From positions 1 to 32,394 of the forward strand of contig NZ_MAPV01000001.1 of assembly GCF_001700505.1 (NCBI RefSeq): DNA of 32,394 nt. The letters are read 5' to 3'. A model generated the notes under the pieces. The model was not told the DNA's origin. It saw only the letters and a program-made list of their open reading frames with translations, and did not search any database. The position numbers and the translations under genes are program-made. This DNA is from Streptomyces mutomycini. GTDB taxonomy: Bacteria; Actinomycetota; Actinomycetes; Streptomycetales; Streptomycetaceae. Positions 1 through 7,872 of the stretch are shown here, in pieces; the stretch's first letter is position 1; each line of letters begins with the position of its first letter.

Positions 1-10
1 GTGGTGCGCA

Positions 11-49
11 GCGGGGGCGGACAGGCCGGGGGGTCCTGTCCGCCCCCGC
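11..49. terminator. Intrinsic terminator hairpin
   Basis: A perfect 15-bp stem (11-25 with 35-49) with a 9-nt loop and no U-tract, which is usual for high-GC actinobacteria. It probably ends a gene lying left of the window. It also shows that the regulator fragment just after it cannot be the continuous 3' end of an intact upstream gene. Confidence 0.8.
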
Positions 50-55
50 CGCGTT

Positions 56-274
56 GCCTTCGCCCGGCACGAGGTCGCGCAGCGGTTCGAGGACCACAAG
101 ACGCGCATCCACCCGGAACTCGGCCCGATCGAACTGGACTGCCAGGCGCTGTTCACCGAGGACCGGTCCCGGACCCTGCTCGTACTCACGGCTCAGCCGC
201 GGACGGATGGCTACGAGAAGCTGCAGCTTTTCGCCGTGCTCGGGCCGGCGCGGTTCACGCAGGCGGAACGCTAG
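56..274 (+). pseudogene. 5'-truncated XRE/MmyB-type regulator remnant
   Basis: The frame ending at the TAG at 272-274 encodes about 70 residues resembling the C-terminal end of the MmyB-like ligand-binding domain found behind XRE helix-turn-helix domains in actinobacteria. Recognisable pieces are ARHEV, then IHPELGPIELDCQ, then LLVLTAQP, then EKLQLFAVLG. Homology stops at about position 60, where a terminator hairpin (11-49) begins, so the DNA-binding half and the start codon are missing. No ATG or GTG opens this frame before the homologous part. I infer a decayed relic rather than an expressed protein. Its stop lies in a CTAG shared with the stop of the convergent kinase gene. The family call rests on motif recognition only. 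Confidence 0.6.
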
Positions 275-909
275 TTCGGCACCTGGCTCCGAGGTGCGCG
301 GCAGCGCCCCGCCGCCGCGGCCGCCAGCCGGCCCAGGGCCTCGTTCCTACCGCAGGGATACGCGCCCAGTGCCGTGTGGCGGGCCACGATGCCCCGCTCC
401 GCCCGCATCAGCCGCCATCCGCGCCGCAGCAGGAACGGGACCGACTTCCGGCCCTCCCGCAGGTCCCGCAGCAGCCGCCGGCGGAACGTCGTCGACGGCC
501 GGCCGCGCAGGCACAGCGCGTCCGCGAGCAGGCCCAGCTCCTGACAGCGCTCCACGATGTCCGCAGCGAAGATGCCCTCGGCGATGAAGAGGGGCGTGCG
601 TTCGATGTCGAGCGCCTCGCGGCCGGTCCGCGAGCTCGTGGCGATGTCGTACAGGGGAACGGTCGTACGCCCCGTCCGGCACAGCTCCGCTATGGCCGCG
701 ACAGCGCCGTCCGCGTCCCAGGACAGGGCGGAGTCCCAGTCGATGTCCGCGCTGCCGGTGACCAGAGGCAGTGTCGGATCGTTTCTCTCCTTGTAGAAGT
801 CGTCCAGGCGCAGCACCGGGAGACCGCTGCGGGCCGCGAGGGAGGACTTGCCGGAGCCGGACGGACCGGCGAGCAGCACGACGCGCGTGGGGATCGGTTG
901 GGAACTCAC
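271..909 (-). CDS. Uridine kinase-like P-loop nucleoside kinase
   Basis: A cytoplasmic kinase of the uridine kinase/phosphoribulokinase type that would phosphorylate a nucleoside with ATP. With the GTG at 909 it has 212 residues. The Walker A motif GPSGSGKSS lies at residues 15-23, followed by LRLDDFYKE, the segment where this family places its catalytic Asp, and a central FIAEGIFAAD. The start is uncertain: an ATG at 975 with GAGG just upstream would add 22 residues, but that extension looks unconstrained. The stop overlaps the regulator relic's stop (CTAG). Substrate specificity cannot be read from the sequence. A nucleoside substrate fits the deoxynucleoside genes nearby, but the link is inference. 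Confidence 0.8.
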   Translation of the reverse strand: MSSQPIPTRVVLLAGPSGSGKSSLAARSGLPVLRLDDFYKERNDPTLPLVTGSADIDWDSALSWDADGAVAAIAELCRTGRTTVPLYDIATSSRTGREALDIERTPLFIAEGIFAADIVERCQELGLLADALCLRGRPSTTFRRRLLRDLREGRKSVPFLLRRGWRLMRAERGIVARHTALGAYPCGRNEALGRLAAAAAGRCRAPRSQVPN

Positions 910-1040
910 AGAACAGAAGTGTGAGGCATTGACCCGCGCAGGGGATGCCCGGGAGGTCCTGTTGGTATCGAGCATCACACCTCAACTACTCTGCGCACAC
1001 GGATGATTACCCGACACATCCCGATCAGGTGGGAAAAACA

Positions 1041-1466
1041 ATGGCACGTCATGCACTGTCCAAGCCCCGGAAGCGCGCCCTGCTGCGCGCCGGTCTGACC
1101 CTCTCCGCGCTGGGTGCGGCCATCGGAGCGGGAGGCGCGGCGGCCCAGGCCGCGCCGCTGCCCGCTCCGCCCGCGACCGGCTCGGACACCGCGGACAGCA
1201 CCCTGGGGGCGGTCGGCGAAGCCGCGGCGCCCGCACTGACCAGCGCGCTCGGCTACGGGCTCGCCGGGGCCGTCAAGCCCGTCACCGACCTTCAGCTCGA
1301 CCCGCTGGCAGGGACGGGCGTGGACCCCCTGGACAACGCGGTGGGGACCCAGATCGCCGACTTCAAGCCCGTGACCACGGCTGTGGTCACCGACCCGCTG
1401 ACCAGCGGTGCCGCGCTCAGTGATCTGCCCGTCGTCGGAGAGGCGACCGGTCTGATCACCGGCTGA
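1041..1466 (+). CDS. Small secreted protein of unknown function
   Basis: This encodes 141 residues. The N-terminus is a clear Sec signal peptide: a basic region (KPRKRALLR) at residues 8-16, a hydrophobic Leu/Ala/Gly stretch to about residue 31, then AQAAP as the likely cleavage site. The mature part is about 105 residues, rich in Ala, Gly, Val and Thr, without cysteines, and contains loosely repeated DPL/VTD segments (LDPLAG, VDPLDN, VTDPLTS). The ATG at 1041 is preceded by AGGTGGG about 8 nt upstream. An upstream in-frame extension (from 945) lacks a signal-like start and was not used. A strong terminator follows at 1485-1511. I do not recognise a characterised family. Confidence 0.75.
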   Translation: MARHALSKPRKRALLRAGLTLSALGAAIGAGGAAAQAAPLPAPPATGSDTADSTLGAVGEAAAPALTSALGYGLAGAVKPVTDLQLDPLAGTGVDPLDNAVGTQIADFKPVTTAVVTDPLTSGAALSDLPVVGEATGLITG

Positions 1467-1484
1467 TCCGCCGTACGCACGCGT

Positions 1485-1511
1485 GTGGGGCCGCCCGGCA
1501 GGCGGCCCCAC
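1485..1511. terminator. Bidirectional terminator hairpin
   Basis: A perfect 11-bp stem (1485-1495 with 1501-1511) and 5-nt loop between the convergent secreted-protein gene and the truncated aldehyde dehydrogenase gene. It could serve both. Confidence 0.8.
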
Positions 1512-1532
1512 GGCGTGTCCGGTGGCCGGTCG

Positions 1533-2429
1533 TCAGTACGAGGAGCCGGAGGCGCCCAGCGCACCGGTCGGGTGCCAGACCGTCTTGGTCTCCAGGAAGG
1601 CCGTCAGGCGCCGGGTGCCGGGATCGGCGGACCAGTCGCCCGTGTCCACAGCCTGTGGACGGAGGGTGCGCTTCAGGTTGTCCGCCGCCGCGATCTCCAG
1701 CTCCTTCGCCAGGCCGGCGTCGGCCCCCGTGAGGTCGATCGCGTTGACGTCCTGGTGGGACGCCAGGGGCGCGGCCAGCTCGGCCGTCTTCCCCGACAGG
1801 ATGTTCACCACACCGCCCGGCAGGTCCGACGTGGCCAGCACCTCGCCCAGCGAGAGCGCGGGCAGCGGCGCGCGGGCCGAGGCGATGACGATCGCGGTGT
1901 TGCCCGTGGCGATCACCGGGGCGATCACGGACACCAGGCCCAGGAAAGACGAGTCCTGGGGGGCCAGGACCGCGACGACACCCGTCGGCTCAGGGGTGGA
2001 CAGGTTGAAGAAGGGCCCCGCGACCGGGTTCGCCCCGCCCACGACCTGGCCGATCTTGTCCGTCCAGCCCGCGTACCAGACCCAGCGGTCGACCGCCGCG
2101 TCGACGACCGCCGCCGCCTTGGACTTGGACAGCCCCTCGGCGTCCGCCACCTCGCGCGCGAACTGCTCCCGGCGGCCCTCCAGCATCTCGGCGACGCGGT
2201 AGAGGATCTGGCCGCGGTTGTACGCGGTCGCTCCCGACCAGCCGCCGAAGGCCTTGCGGGAGGCCACGACCGCGTCACGCGCGTCCTTGCGGGAGGACTG
2301 CGGCGCGTTCGCCAGCCACTTGCCCTTGGAGTCGGTCACCTCGTACACCCGGCCGCTCTCGGAGCGGGGGAACTTGCCCCCGACGTACAGCTTGTAGGTC
2401 TTGAAGACGCTGAGTCGCCCGTCAGACAT
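1533..2429 (-). CDS. Half-length, non-catalytic aldehyde dehydrogenase-like protein
   Basis: This encodes 298 residues, aligning with the N-terminal ~60% of an aldehyde dehydrogenase. It keeps fold landmarks such as YVGGKF near the N-terminus, ATGNTA and PGGVVNILSG. It ends before the region that carries the general-base Glu (ELGGK) and the nucleophilic Cys (GQVCC). The oxyanion Asn motif PWN is replaced by APQD, the NAD-binding Lys of VLKPAE is lost (VIASAR), and FTGST is LTGAD. Its ATG (2429) overlaps the stop of the full-length ALDH gene (2422) by 8 nt, so the two are translationally coupled behind deoC. I infer a structural or regulatory partner of the active ALDH, resembling the second, inactive domain of ALDH16 proteins. 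It does not look like a fresh frameshift, because its frame is clean and it has its own start. Confidence 0.8.
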   Translation of the reverse strand: MSDGRLSVFKTYKLYVGGKFPRSESGRVYEVTDSKGKWLANAPQSSRKDARDAVVASRKAFGGWSGATAYNRGQILYRVAEMLEGRREQFAREVADAEGLSKSKAAAVVDAAVDRWVWYAGWTDKIGQVVGGANPVAGPFFNLSTPEPTGVVAVLAPQDSSFLGLVSVIAPVIATGNTAIVIASARAPLPALSLGEVLATSDLPGGVVNILSGKTAELAAPLASHQDVNAIDLTGADAGLAKELEIAAADNLKRTLRPQAVDTGDWSADPGTRRLTAFLETKTVWHPTGALGASGSSY

Positions 2430-3858
2430 CGAGGTAGGCCTCCAGACCGTGACGGCCGCCCTCGCGGCCGAAGCCCGACTCCTTGTATCCGCCGAACGGC
2501 GACGTCGGGTCGAACTTGTTGAACGTGTTGGCCCACACCACACCGGCGCGGAGCTTGTTCGCCACCGCGAGGATGCGGGAGCCCTTCTCCGTCCAGATGC
2601 CCGCGGAGAGGCCGTACTGGGTGTTGTTGGCCTTGGCGACGGCCTCGTCCGGTGTACGGAAGGTCAGCACCGACAGCACGGGGCCGAAGATCTCGTCGCG
2701 GGCGACTGTGTGGGCCTGCGTGACACCGGTGAAGAGGGTCGGTGCGAACCAGTATCCGGCGGACGGCAGTTCGCACGGTGCGGACCACCGTTCGGCGCCT
2801 TCCGCCTCACCGGTCTCGACGAGCGCGCTGATCCGGGCGAGCTGCTCCGCGGAGTTGATCGCGCCGATGTCGGTGTTCTTGTCCAGCGGGTCGCCGAGCC
2901 GGAGCGTGGACAGCCTGCGCTTGAGCGCGTGCAGCACCTCGTCGTGGACGGACTCCTGTACGAGGAGCCGCGAGCCCGCGCAGCAGACCTGGCCCTGGTT
3001 GAAGAAGATCCCGGTGACGATGCCCTCGACGGCCTGGTCGACCGGCGCGTCGTCGAAGACGATGTTGGCGCCCTTGCCGCCCAGTTCGAGCGTGGCCTTC
3101 TTGTCCGTACCGGCGATCTGCCGGGCGATGGCCTTGCCGACGGCGGTGGAGCCGGTGAAGGCGACCTTGTTCACGTCGGGGTGCGAGACGAGCGCCTCGC
3201 CCGCGTCGCCGTACCCGGTCAGGATGTTGACGACACCCTTGGGCAGGCCCGCCTGGCGGCAGATGTCGGCGAAGAACAGTGCGGACAGCGGAGTCGTCTC
3301 CGCCGGCTTCAGCACCACCGTGTTGCCGGTGGCGAGCGCCGGGGCGATCTTCCAGGCCAGCATCAGCAGCGGGAAGTTCCACGGGATGACCTGGCCGGCC
3401 ACACCGAGCGGACGCGGGTTCGCGCCGTACCCCGCGTGGTCCAGCTTGTCGGCCCAGCCCGCGTAGTAGAAGAAGTGCGCGGCGACCAGCGGGAGGTCCG
3501 CGTCGCGGGTCTCCCGGATCGGCTTGCCGTTGTCCAGGGTCTCCAGGACGGCCAGCTCGCGCGAGCGCTCCTGGATGATCCGGGCGATCCGGAAGAGGTA
3601 CTTGGCACGCTCGGAGCCGGGCAGCGCCGACCATGTCCCGAACGCCTTGCGTGCCGCCTTCACGGCCCGGTCCACGTCCTCGGTGCCCGCCCGCGCGACC
3701 TCGGAGAGAACCTCCTCGGTGGAGGGGCTCACCGTCTTGAAGACCTTGCCGTCGGCGGCCTCGGTGAACTCGCCGTCGATGAACAGGCCGTACGAGGGCG
3801 CGATGTCGACGACGGAGCGGGACTCCGGAGCCGGTGCGTAGTCGAATGCAGATGCCAT
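2422..3858 (-). CDS. Aldehyde dehydrogenase (catalytically complete)
   Basis: An NAD(P)+-dependent aldehyde dehydrogenase of 478 residues, the normal family length. Catalytic residues are visible: Asn161 in PWNFP, Lys184 in VLKPAE, general base Glu258 in ELGGK, nucleophile Cys292 in GQVCCAG, and the later EIFGPV motif. The gene starts 6 nt after the deoC stop, and its 3' end overlaps the start of the half-length ALDH by 8 nt. The three genes therefore read as one operon: deoC, ALDH, inactive ALDH. The aldolase releases acetaldehyde, so oxidation of acetaldehyde to acetate is the likely role. That substrate is inferred from context, since the active site does not fix specificity. Confidence 0.9.
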   Translation of the reverse strand: MASAFDYAPAPESRSVVDIAPSYGLFIDGEFTEAADGKVFKTVSPSTEEVLSEVARAGTEDVDRAVKAARKAFGTWSALPGSERAKYLFRIARIIQERSRELAVLETLDNGKPIRETRDADLPLVAAHFFYYAGWADKLDHAGYGANPRPLGVAGQVIPWNFPLLMLAWKIAPALATGNTVVLKPAETTPLSALFFADICRQAGLPKGVVNILTGYGDAGEALVSHPDVNKVAFTGSTAVGKAIARQIAGTDKKATLELGGKGANIVFDDAPVDQAVEGIVTGIFFNQGQVCCAGSRLLVQESVHDEVLHALKRRLSTLRLGDPLDKNTDIGAINSAEQLARISALVETGEAEGAERWSAPCELPSAGYWFAPTLFTGVTQAHTVARDEIFGPVLSVLTFRTPDEAVAKANNTQYGLSAGIWTEKGSRILAVANKLRAGVVWANTFNKFDPTSPFGGYKESGFGREGGRHGLEAYLDV

Positions 3859-3864
3859 GGCGTA

Positions 3865-4812
3865 TCAGTCCACCGTCACGTAATCGGGGCCGGAGTAACG
3901 GCCGGTGCTGAGCTTCTGGCGCTGCATCAGCAGGTCGTTCAGCAGGCTGGAGGCGCCGAAGCGGAACCAGTGGTTGTCCAGCCAGTCCTCACCCACCGTC
4001 TCGTTCACCAGGACGAGGAACTTGATCGCGTCCTTGGTGGTGCGGATGCCGCCGGCGGGCTTCACGCCGATCTGTACGCCCGTCTGCTCCCGGAAGTCGC
4101 GTACGGCCTCCAGCATCAGCAGGGTGTTCGCCGGCGTCGCGTTCGTGCCGACCTTGCCGGTCGAGGTCTTGATGAAGTCCGCGCCTGCCAGCATCCCGAG
4201 CCAGGAGGCCCGCCGGATGTTGTCGTAGGTGGACAGCTCGCCGGTCTCGAAGATCACCTTGAGGCGCGCGGAGCCGCACTCGGCCTTCACGGCCACGATC
4301 TCCTCGTACACCTTCAGGTAACGGCCCGAGAGGAAGGCCCCGCGGTCGATCACCATGTCGATCTCGTCGGCCCCGGCCGCCACGGCGTCGCGGACGTCCG
4401 CGAGCTTGACGTCCAGCGCGGCGCGTCCGGCGGGGAAGGCCGTCGCGACGGACGCAACCTTCACCCCGGAACCCACCAGCGCGGCGGCGGCGGTCGCCGC
4501 CATGTCGGGGTAGACGCAGACCGCGGCGGTGCGCGGGGTCGTACGGTCGGTCGGGTCGGGGTGGACGGCCTTGGCTGCGAGCGCCCGGACCTTGCCCGGG
4601 GTGTCCGCGCCTTCCAGCGTCGTCAGGTCGATCATCGAGATGGCGAGATCGATGGCGTACGCCTTGGCGGTCGTCTTGATCGATCGGGTCCCTAGAGAGG
4701 CGGCGCGCGCTTCGAGACCGACGGTGTCGACGCCGGGCAGCCCGTGCAGGAAGCGGCGCAGCGCACTGTCGGACGCCGTCGCGTCGGCGAATGCAGGAGC
4801 AGTGGTGGGCAT
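3865..4812 (-). CDS. Deoxyribose-phosphate aldolase (DeoC)
   Basis: Class I aldolase that splits 2-deoxyribose-5-phosphate into glyceraldehyde-3-phosphate and acetaldehyde, in the cytoplasm, at the end of deoxynucleoside catabolism. With the ATG at 4812 it has 315 residues, a longer-type DERA. Visible catalytic residues are Asp152 in EIDMVID, the Schiff-base Lys215 in ADFIKTSTGK and Lys251 in GVKPAGGIRT. First gene of an operon with the two ALDH genes. In-frame GTG codons at 4818 and 4821 are alternative starts. The GTG at 4818 lies 6 nt after a -10-like TATGCT (4825-4830), so a leaderless transcript starting there is plausible. A CTACGCGCGTAG palindrome (4832-4843) sits just upstream of that -10. 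Confidence 0.95.
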   Translation of the reverse strand: MPTTAPAFADATASDSALRRFLHGLPGVDTVGLEARAASLGTRSIKTTAKAYAIDLAISMIDLTTLEGADTPGKVRALAAKAVHPDPTDRTTPRTAAVCVYPDMAATAAAALVGSGVKVASVATAFPAGRAALDVKLADVRDAVAAGADEIDMVIDRGAFLSGRYLKVYEEIVAVKAECGSARLKVIFETGELSTYDNIRRASWLGMLAGADFIKTSTGKVGTNATPANTLLMLEAVRDFREQTGVQIGVKPAGGIRTTKDAIKFLVLVNETVGEDWLDNHWFRFGASSLLNDLLMQRQKLSTGRYSGPDYVTVD

Positions 4813-4824
4813 GGTCACCACATG

Positions 4825-4830
4825 AGCATA
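4825..4830 (-). promoter_or_regulatory. Putative -10 box of the deoC operon
   Basis: TATGCT on the minus strand, directly downstream of the CTACGCGCGTAG palindrome and 6 nt before an in-frame GTG (4818). I see no convincing -35 hexamer. Confidence 0.4.
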
Positions 4831-4831
4831 T

Positions 4832-4843
4832 CTACGCGCGTAG
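4832..4843. promoter_or_regulatory. Putative deo operator, copy 1 (CTACGCGCGTAG)
   Basis: A perfect 12-bp palindrome in the deoC promoter, adjacent to the probable -10 box. The identical 12-mer, extended to a shared 14-mer ending in AT, occurs in front of the purine nucleoside phosphorylase gene at 8813-8824. Two exact copies at promoters of one pathway suggest a common repressor site. The cognate regulator is not identified. The DeoR-family gene at 11144 is one nearby candidate. Confidence 0.6.
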
Positions 4844-4937
4844 CGACCTGTACAGGGCCCATCCCCTTTTCGGTCCTTCCGCACCCCCGGTGAGGCCCGG
4901 CCGCACCCCCGGCGCCGCTTCAGGCAGAATCGGGACC

Positions 4938-5582
4938 ATGACGAGCCCCACACCCTCCTCCGAGCCCGCCTACGCCGACCGGACCTACCGGTCGGGCGCC
5001 GGGCTGGTCAGTGGCGCGCTGCTGCTCCTGCTGCTGGTCTGGCTCGGCGTCGACGCGGTGGTCCGGGGCTCGGGGTGGACGCCGTGGCTGGCTCTCGCCG
5101 TGATGCTGACGGCGATCCCGCTGATCGTGGCGTTCACACTGCGGCCCGCCGTGTTCGCCGACGCGCAGCGGATCCGGATCCGCAACCCGTTCCGCATGAT
5201 CGTGCTGCCCTGGTCGGACGTCGCGGCCGTACGCGCCAAGTATTCGACGGAGATCCACACCCACAGCGGCACCAAGTACCAGCTGTGGGCGGTCCCCGTC
5301 TCCCTGCGCGAGCGCAAGCGCGCCGCCAGGACCGCCGGCCGGAAGGCCCACGACGACCCGCACGGCCGGACGTCCGTGCACGCCGACGTCCGCGACACCC
5401 AGGCCCGCATGGCCTCGGCGGACCAGACGGTGGCCGACCTCCGCGAGCTCGCGGAGCACGCCACCGCCGGCCCGGAGAAGGCCACGCCCACGATCACCGC
5501 GTCGGTGCGCTGGGCGTACGAGGTGATCGCCCCGGCCGCCGTCGGCGCGGTGCTGCTCGTGGTGCTGCTCGCGATCCGCTGA
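4938..5582 (+). CDS. Membrane-anchored PH-like domain protein
   Basis: This encodes 214 residues. Two hydrophobic segments (about residues 20-45 and 50-70) form a hairpin, followed by a cytoplasmic region with the bacterial PH-like pattern (RPAVFADAQRIRIRNPF, then LPWSDVAAVRAKYS, then YQLWAVPVSLRERKR). A charged linker (about 120-180) and a C-terminal membrane segment (about 195-212) follow. The role is unknown; such domains are usually structural. A CAGAAT hexamer lies 7 nt before the ATG, so the mRNA may be leaderless. Its stop overlaps the start of the next gene (TGATG), indicating coupling with the small membrane protein that follows. It diverges from the deoC operon. Confidence 0.75.
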   Translation: MTSPTPSSEPAYADRTYRSGAGLVSGALLLLLLVWLGVDAVVRGSGWTPWLALAVMLTAIPLIVAFTLRPAVFADAQRIRIRNPFRMIVLPWSDVAAVRAKYSTEIHTHSGTKYQLWAVPVSLRERKRAARTAGRKAHDDPHGRTSVHADVRDTQARMASADQTVADLRELAEHATAGPEKATPTITASVRWAYEVIAPAAVGAVLLVVLLAIR

Positions 5583-5911
5583 TGGACCGGCCGGGCGGCG
5601 GCGGCATGGCCGGGGCCGCGGCCGACGATCGGGGCTGCCTGCGCCTCGTCCTGGGCGTACCGCTGGCGATCCTGCACCTGCTGGCGGGGTACTGCTGCTA
5701 CGGGGCACTCGTGATCCGCCCTTCGGGCCCCTGGGACGAAGGCGCCCTGATGGGGATCGAACTGGCCTGCCTGCTGACCATCGTGCTCAGCGCCGTCGCC
5801 CTGCTGATCACCGCCGCGTCCTCGGTACGCCGTGTGATGGCGCCCTGGTGGTTCGTCCCGCCGGCGGCGATGACGGTGGTGGCCGTGGTCCGCTGGGTGC
5901 TGCTGGACTGA
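5582..5911 (+). CDS. Small integral membrane protein, coupled to the PH-like gene
   Basis: This encodes 109 residues with three predicted membrane segments: about residues 20-46 (with a CCYG pair of cysteines), 58-82 and 88-107, the last with PWWFVPP. Its ATG overlaps the TGA of the preceding gene by one base (TGATG), a classic coupling arrangement, so the two proteins may act together in the membrane. I recognise no family or catalytic motif. A 9-bp inverted repeat (6007-6030) about 100 nt downstream may end the transcript. Confidence 0.7.
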   Translation: MDRPGGGGMAGAAADDRGCLRLVLGVPLAILHLLAGYCCYGALVIRPSGPWDEGALMGIELACLLTIVLSAVALLITAASSVRRVMAPWWFVPPAAMTVVAVVRWVLLD

Positions 5912-6006
5912 GCGGACCGCACCGCTGTGCCACGCCCGTACCTCGGCCGGCGCCCGCGTCCCCGGCCGCCTGTATCACCGCCCGGCTCCGTGAACGGACC
6001 GCGCGG

Positions 6007-6030
6007 GTGATGCCCGCACCTGGGCATCAC
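6007..6030. terminator. Possible terminator hairpin
   Basis: A perfect 9-bp stem (6007-6015 with 6022-6030) and 6-nt loop in the 228-nt gap between the convergent membrane gene pair and the phospho-sugar mutase. I see no other structure in this gap. Confidence 0.5.
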
Positions 6031-6139
6031 GGCGTGGCGACCCCCGAGTTCACCGCCGGAGCGGCCCGCTTGTGAGGGGAAGCCGGCAGCCGGTCCGGCG
6101 GCGCGAGCGGACCCGGCAGGGGCCGCACCGCATGCGGCG

Positions 6140-7783
6140 TCAGATCCCCGCGGCCGCCGCCAGGTCGCGCTTGATGCCCGCCAGCAGTTCCGCGCCCTTC
6201 GCCCGGGCTCCGGGCAGCTCGTCCGCCGAGCCGACCGGGACCACGACCTCCAGGTAGCACTTCAGCTTCGGCTCGGTGCCGCTCGGGCGGACGATGACCC
6301 GGGCGCCCGTCAGGTGGTAGCGCAGGCCGTCGGTGGGCGGCAGCGCGTCCGTGCCCAGCGCGAGGTCCTCGGCCGAGGTGACCGGGAGGCCCGCGAGGGC
6401 GGTCGGGGGAGTCTCGCGCAGGCGCCGCATGGCGTTCGCGATGACCGTGAGGTCCTCCACCCGGACCGACAGCTGGGCCGTGGCGTGCAGTCCGTGATCC
6501 AGCGCGAGGTCGTCGAGCAGGTCGAGGAGGGTGCGGCCCTTCTCCTTGAGCGCGGAGGCGAGTTCGGCGATCAGCAGGGCGGCCGTGATGCCGTCCTTGT
6601 CGCGGACGCCTTCCGGGTCCACGCAGTAGCCCAGCGCCTCCTCGTAGCCGTAGCGCAGGCCGTCGACACGGGCGATCCACTTGAAGCCCGTCAATGTCTC
6701 CTCGTAGCCCAGCCCCGCCTTCCGGGCGATACGGCCCAGCAGCGACGAGGACACGATCGACTCGGCGAACACGCCCGTGACGCCCCGGTCCACCAGGTGG
6801 GCGGCGAGCAGTGCGCCGACCTCGTCGCCGCTCAGCATCCGCCAGCCGCCCCCGGCCGACGGGTCGGGCACGGCGACGGCGCAGCGGTCGGCGTCCGGGT
6901 CGTTGGCGATGACGAGGTCCGGGGCGGCCCGGCGCGCGGTCGCGAACGCGAGATCCATGGCGCCGGGCTCTTCCGGGTTGGGGAAGGCGACGGTGGGGAA
7001 CGCCGGGTCGGGCTCCGCCTGCTCGGCCACGAGCACGGGCTCGGGGAAGCCCGCCCGGGCGAAGGCGGCCGTCAGCACGGAGGTGCCGACGCCGTGCATG
7101 GCCGTGTAGACCGTGCGCGCGGTGCGGGGCGAGGCGGGGCTCAGGACGGCGTCCGTACGGTCGAGGTAGGCGTCCAGGACCTCGTCGCCGAGGATCTCCC
7201 AGCCCGACTCCGGGCGGGGTACGCCGTCGAGGGGGCCGGCCGCCGCGATCTCGGTGGCGATCTCCACATCGGCCGGGGAGACGATCTGCGAGCCGTCGCC
7301 GAGATAGACCTTGTAGCCGTTGTCACGCGGTGGGTTGTGGCTGGCCGTGACCTCCACGCCGGCGACCGCCCCGAGGTGCCGTATGGCGTACGCGAGGACG
7401 GGTGTGGGCAGCGGGCGGGGGAGTACGGCCGCGCGCAGACCGGCTCCGGTCATCACGGCGGCGGTGTCGCGGGCGAAGTCCGCCGACTTGTAGCGGGCGT
7501 CGTAGCCGATGACGACGAGTCCGCCCGTGCTGCCCTGCGCCTTCAGGTACGCGGCCAGCCCGGCGGCGGCGCGGATGACGACGGAGCGGTTCATCCGCAT
7601 CGGGCCGGCGCCGATCTCGCCGCGCAGGCCGGCCGTGCCGAACTGGAGCGTGCCGGCGAAGCGGTCCCCCAGCGCGGCGAGGTCCCCGGCGTCGATGAGC
7701 TCGGCGAGCTCCGCGCGGGTCTCGGGGTCCGGGTCCTCGGCGAGCCAGGTCCTGGCCCGCGTGATGAGGTCGTCCTGCTGCAC
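6140..7783 (-). CDS. Phospho-sugar mutase (probable phosphopentomutase/phosphoglucomutase-like)
   Basis: A 547-residue alpha-D-phosphohexomutase superfamily enzyme with all four active-site loops in order: the phosphoserine loop TASHNPPRDNGYKVY, the Mg-binding loop NDPDADR, the sugar loop EEALGY and the phosphate loop RPSGTEPK. Length and layout fit the PGM2/YhxB type, whose human member PGM2 acts on (deoxy)ribose phosphates. With purine nucleoside phosphorylase upstream and deoC nearby, conversion of (deoxy)ribose-1-P to the 5-phosphate is the attractive role. Phosphomannomutase or phosphoglucomutase activity cannot be excluded. The start chosen is GTG at 7783, preceded by AAAGGCGG at 5-nt spacing; an ATG at 7810 has no ribosome binding site. 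Confidence 0.9.
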   Translation of the reverse strand: MQQDDLITRARTWLAEDPDPETRAELAELIDAGDLAALGDRFAGTLQFGTAGLRGEIGAGPMRMNRSVVIRAAAGLAAYLKAQGSTGGLVVIGYDARYKSADFARDTAAVMTGAGLRAAVLPRPLPTPVLAYAIRHLGAVAGVEVTASHNPPRDNGYKVYLGDGSQIVSPADVEIATEIAAAGPLDGVPRPESGWEILGDEVLDAYLDRTDAVLSPASPRTARTVYTAMHGVGTSVLTAAFARAGFPEPVLVAEQAEPDPAFPTVAFPNPEEPGAMDLAFATARRAAPDLVIANDPDADRCAVAVPDPSAGGGWRMLSGDEVGALLAAHLVDRGVTGVFAESIVSSSLLGRIARKAGLGYEETLTGFKWIARVDGLRYGYEEALGYCVDPEGVRDKDGITAALLIAELASALKEKGRTLLDLLDDLALDHGLHATAQLSVRVEDLTVIANAMRRLRETPPTALAGLPVTSAEDLALGTDALPPTDGLRYHLTGARVIVRPSGTEPKLKCYLEVVVPVGSADELPGARAKGAELLAGIKRDLAAAAGI

Positions 7784-7872
7784 GGTGTCCGCCTTTCTGC
7801 GGGTACGCATGTGTGATGGGGGCGGGGCGGGCCGCTGCGCGGGGCTGTTCCCCTACCCGCCCTTACCCGAAA

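Noticed and set aside
1..924. Long plus-strand frame opposite the kinase gene
   Set aside because: It is Arg/Pro/Gly-rich, without domains, and runs antisense to the kinase with its intact P-loop.
2401..4695. A 764-codon plus-strand frame across the ALDH and deoC genes
   Set aside because: It is a shadow of the genes on the other strand; all motifs are on the minus strand.
6072..6257. Short plus-strand frame over the mutase 3' end
   Set aside because: Arg/Pro/Ser-rich shadow overlapping the mutase gene; no ribosome binding site.
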